Source of the DNA: Pseudomonas brenneri
GTDB taxonomy: Bacteria; Pseudomonadota; Gammaproteobacteria; Pseudomonadales; Pseudomonadaceae
Direction of reading: 5' to 3'
Assembly (NCBI RefSeq): GCF_007858285.1
Contig: NZ_VFIL01000003.1
Location: forward strand, 372,001-436,000
Length of the DNA: 64,000 nt
Positions 61,702-64,000 of the stretch are shown here, piece by piece. A model generated the notes under the pieces. That model was not told the origin of the DNA and did no database searches. It saw only the letters and a list, made by a program, of their open reading frames with translations. Numbering within the stretch: position 1 is the first letter of the stretch; the number at the start of each line of letters is the position of its first letter. The translations under genes and the position numbers were made by a program.

Positions 61702-63940
61702 TGTGATTGCAAAGCAACTTGCTGTGCCTGTGATCGGTCGCCTGGTGGTGGTCGGTCTGGGATTGATTGGTGGCTCCTTTGCCAAGGGCCTGCGTGAAAG
61801 CGGCTTGTGTGGCGAAGTGGTTGGCGTGGACCTGGACCCGCAATCGCGCAAACTGGCGGTTGAGCTGGGCGTGGTGGACCGCTGCGAGGCGGACCTGGCG
61901 GTTGCCTGTCAGGGAGCTGATGTCATTCAGTTGGCGGTGCCAATCCTGGCTATGGAAAAACTGCTGGCATTGTTGGCCAGCATGGACCTGGGCCAGGCGA
62001 TCCTGACGGATGTCGGCAGCGCCAAGGGCAATGTGGTGCGCGCGGCACGGTTGGCGTTTGGCGGTATGCCGGCGCGTTTCGTGCCGGGGCATCCGATTGC
62101 CGGCTCCGAGCAGAGCGGGGTGGAAGCCTCCAACTCGCAGTTGTTCCGTCGGCACAAGGTGATCCTCACGCCATTGGCCGAAACCGACCCGGCGGCCTTG
62201 GCAGTCGTGGACCGCCTGTGGCGCGAACTGGGTGCGGATGTCGAGCATATGCAGGTCGAGCGCCACGACGAAGTGCTGGCGGCGACCAGTCATTTGCCGC
62301 ATCTGCTGGCATTTGGCCTGGTTGATTCCTTGGCCAAACGTAACGAGAATCTGGAAATTTTCCGTTACGCAGCCGGTGGTTTCCGCGACTTTACCCGGAT
62401 CGCCGGCAGTGATCCGGTGATGTGGCACGACATCTTTCTCGCCAATCGCGAGGCGGTGCTGCGGACTCTAGATACTTTTCGCAGCGACCTCGACGCCTTG
62501 CGCGACGCGGTCGATGCTGGCGACGGGCACCAGTTGCTGGGTGTCTTCACCCGTGCGCGGGTCGCACGTGAGCACTTCAGCAAAATTCTGGCGCGCCGGG
62601 CCTATGTGGATGCGGCAGTGAACGCCGATGATGTGGTCTTTGTCGCCAGTCCGGGTGGGCGTTTGAGCGGAACGGTCCGAGTGCCGGGTGACAAGTCCAT
62701 TTCCCATCGATCGATCATGCTGGGGTCGCTGGCGGAGGGTGTGACTGAAGTCGAAGGTTTCCTGGAAGGGGAGGATGCCCTGGCGACCTTGCAGGCGTTC
62801 CGTGATATGGGCGTGGTGATTGAAGGCCCGCATCATGGGAAGGTGACCATCCATGGTGTCGGCTTGCATGGCTTGCAGCCTGCGCCGGGCCCTATCTATC
62901 TCGGTAATTCGGGCACTTCCATGCGCCTGTTGTCGGGATTGTTGGCGGCGCAGCGTTTTGACAGTGTCTTGATCGGCGATGCTTCGCTGTCCAAGCGGCC
63001 GATGAATCGGGTAGCCAAGCCGTTGCGGGAAATGGGGGCAGTGATCGAGACTGGCCCTGAAGGCCGACCACCACTGACCATTCGCGGCGGGCAAACCCTC
63101 AAGGGCTTGAGCTATATGCTGCCGATGGCCAGTGCCCAGGTTAAATCCAGCCTGCTGTTGGCCGGGCTGTATGCCGAAGGGCGTACGGCAGTCACCGAGC
63201 CTGCGCCAACCCGTGATCATACCGAGCGGATGTTGCGCGGCTTTGGCTGCCCGGTGGAAGTCGCAGGCGCGACGGCAGCCATTGAGTCAGGTCATGCATT
63301 GGTGGCAACGCGTATCGAAGTGCCGGGCGACATCTCTTCTTCGGCATTTTTCTTGGTGGCAGCCTCGATAGCCGAGGGTTCGGAGTTGCTGCTTGAGCAT
63401 GTGGGGATCAATCCGACCCGTACCGGAGTGATCGATATCCTGCGCCTGATGGGGGCTGATATCACCCTGGAAAACCCGCGCGAAGTCGGGGGTGAGCCTG
63501 TGGCCGATCTGCGCGTGCGTGCGGCACCGCTCAAGGGTATCGAGATTCCGGAGGCGCTGGTGCCCCTGGCAATCGACGAGTTTCCCGTACTGTTTGTTGC
63601 CGCCGCCTGCGCGCAAGGGCGCACGGTATTGCGGGGTGCCGAAGAGTTGCGGGTCAAGGAGTCCGACCGGATCCAGGTCATGGCCGATGGTCTCCTGGCG
63701 CTGGGCGTGAAGTGTGTGCCGACACCTGATGGGATTATCATTGACGGTGGCAGTATGGCGGGTGGCGAGGTGCATGCACACGGTGATCATCGGATTGCCA
63801 TGGCATTCAGTGTGGCTTCCTTGTGTGCCACTGGGCCGATTCGTATCCATGACTGTGCCAACGTAGCAACATCTTTTCCGAATTTTCTTACACTGTGTGC
63901 CCAAGTCGGCATTCGTGTTGCCCAAGAGGCTCAATTGTGA
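61694..63940 (+). CDS. tyrA-aroA: Fused prephenate/cyclohexadienyl dehydrogenase and EPSP synthase
   Basis: This 748-residue protein joins two steps of aromatic synthesis. The N-terminal half (about 1-300) is the TyrA dehydrogenase, with VVGLGLIGGSFAKGL for NAD and GHPIAGSEQSGVE near residue 135. The C-terminal half (from about 320) is 5-enolpyruvylshikimate-3-phosphate synthase, with PGDKSISHRSIML, GNSGTSMRLLSGLL and LRVKESDRI. This fusion is known in pseudomonads. GTG at 61694, with AAGG upstream and an eight-base overlap with hisC2, is my choice; a GTG three codons later is possible. The EPSP synthase product is the substrate of AroC encoded at 3068. Confidence 0.95.
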   Translation: MVDVIAKQLAVPVIGRLVVVGLGLIGGSFAKGLRESGLCGEVVGVDLDPQSRKLAVELGVVDRCEADLAVACQGADVIQLAVPILAMEKLLALLASMDLGQAILTDVGSAKGNVVRAARLAFGGMPARFVPGHPIAGSEQSGVEASNSQLFRRHKVILTPLAETDPAALAVVDRLWRELGADVEHMQVERHDEVLAATSHLPHLLAFGLVDSLAKRNENLEIFRYAAGGFRDFTRIAGSDPVMWHDIFLANREAVLRTLDTFRSDLDALRDAVDAGDGHQLLGVFTRARVAREHFSKILARRAYVDAAVNADDVVFVASPGGRLSGTVRVPGDKSISHRSIMLGSLAEGVTEVEGFLEGEDALATLQAFRDMGVVIEGPHHGKVTIHGVGLHGLQPAPGPIYLGNSGTSMRLLSGLLAAQRFDSVLIGDASLSKRPMNRVAKPLREMGAVIETGPEGRPPLTIRGGQTLKGLSYMLPMASAQVKSSLLLAGLYAEGRTAVTEPAPTRDHTERMLRGFGCPVEVAGATAAIESGHALVATRIEVPGDISSSAFFLVAASIAEGSELLLEHVGINPTRTGVIDILRLMGADITLENPREVGGEPVADLRVRAAPLKGIEIPEALVPLAIDEFPVLFVAAACAQGRTVLRGAEELRVKESDRIQVMADGLLALGVKCVPTPDGIIIDGGSMAGGEVHAHGDHRIAMAFSVASLCATGPIRIHDCANVATSFPNFLTLCAQVGIRVAQEAQL

Positions 63941-64000
63941 ATATCAAAGCACCGGTGATTACCATCGACGGGCCAAGCGGTTCTGGCAAAGGCACGGTTG
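63937..64000 (+). CDS. cmk: Cytidylate kinase (5' part only)
   Basis: Only the first 21 codons are in the window. They start with GTG overlapping the previous stop (GTGA) and contain the P-loop IDGPSGSGKGTV typical of CMP kinase. The gene usually follows the tyrA::aroA fusion in Pseudomonas. It runs off the window end. Confidence 0.92.
   Translation, partial: MNIKAPVITIDGPSGSGKGTV

Overview
The window is a contiguous stretch of a Pseudomonas chromosome, most likely from the P. fluorescens group. This rests on the high GC content, the recognisable Pseudomonas gene neighbourhoods (prmB-aroC; the yciK-mupP-ubiG / mtaD-mtnA / gyrA-serC-pheA-hisC-tyrA::aroA-cmk block), a 1-undecene synthase (undA), wild-type Pseudomonas GyrA residues T83/D87, and many GTAGGAGCGAGCTTGCTCGC-type REP palindromes. 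There are no rRNA or tRNA genes, prophages, IS elements or CRISPR arrays that I can see.

Layout. 1-6 kb: prmB, a coiled-coil/membrane protein, a secreted alpha/beta hydrolase, aroC, an MFS transporter and an mtnD-like gene standing alone. 6-15 kb: small regulators and metabolic genes (LuxR-type HTH protein, DUF3509, acyl-CoA synthetase, ankyrin protein, LTA-synthase-like enzyme, DUF3309, SDR, CsrA paralogue, YheU). 15-20 kb: the osmoprotectant dipeptide (NAGGN) operon asnO-ngg-M42 peptidase on the minus strand. 20-30 kb: mnmC, a 1614-residue LRR/NEL effector-like protein, polyphosphate:AMP phosphotransferase and a thiolase. 30-38.4 kb: a nine-gene chaperone-usher fimbrial cluster behind a 580-bp AT-rich leader; this is the clearest accessory island. 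38.5-50 kb: EamA transporter, fumC, DUF2059, bolA, trhO, DsbA-like and ABC exporter genes, a GGDEF/EAL protein, undA and a diguanylate cyclase. 50-64 kb: core genes for ubiquinone, peptidoglycan recycling, MTA metabolism, DNA gyrase, and the serine/aromatic/histidine supra-operon ending in a truncated cmk.

Most notable observations. (1) The methionine salvage pathway looks decayed while its reading frames stay open: MtnA has Gly in place of the catalytic Cys (position 166), the MtnD-like protein has Arg in place of the fourth metal-ligand His (position 141), and the mtnB and mtnC genes expected beside mtnD are not there. (2) The large NEL-type protein has Ser where the catalytic Cys of the CxD motif is expected. 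(3) REP/REPIN elements supply the stop codons of two genes, and an unrelated 29-bp inverted repeat encodes the C-terminus of ngg; two ~115-bp copies of one composite element lie 13 kb apart in opposite orientation. (4) A divergent promoter region carries four alternating TGATTT/AAATCA half-sites. Family comparisons are from memory and were not checked by database search.
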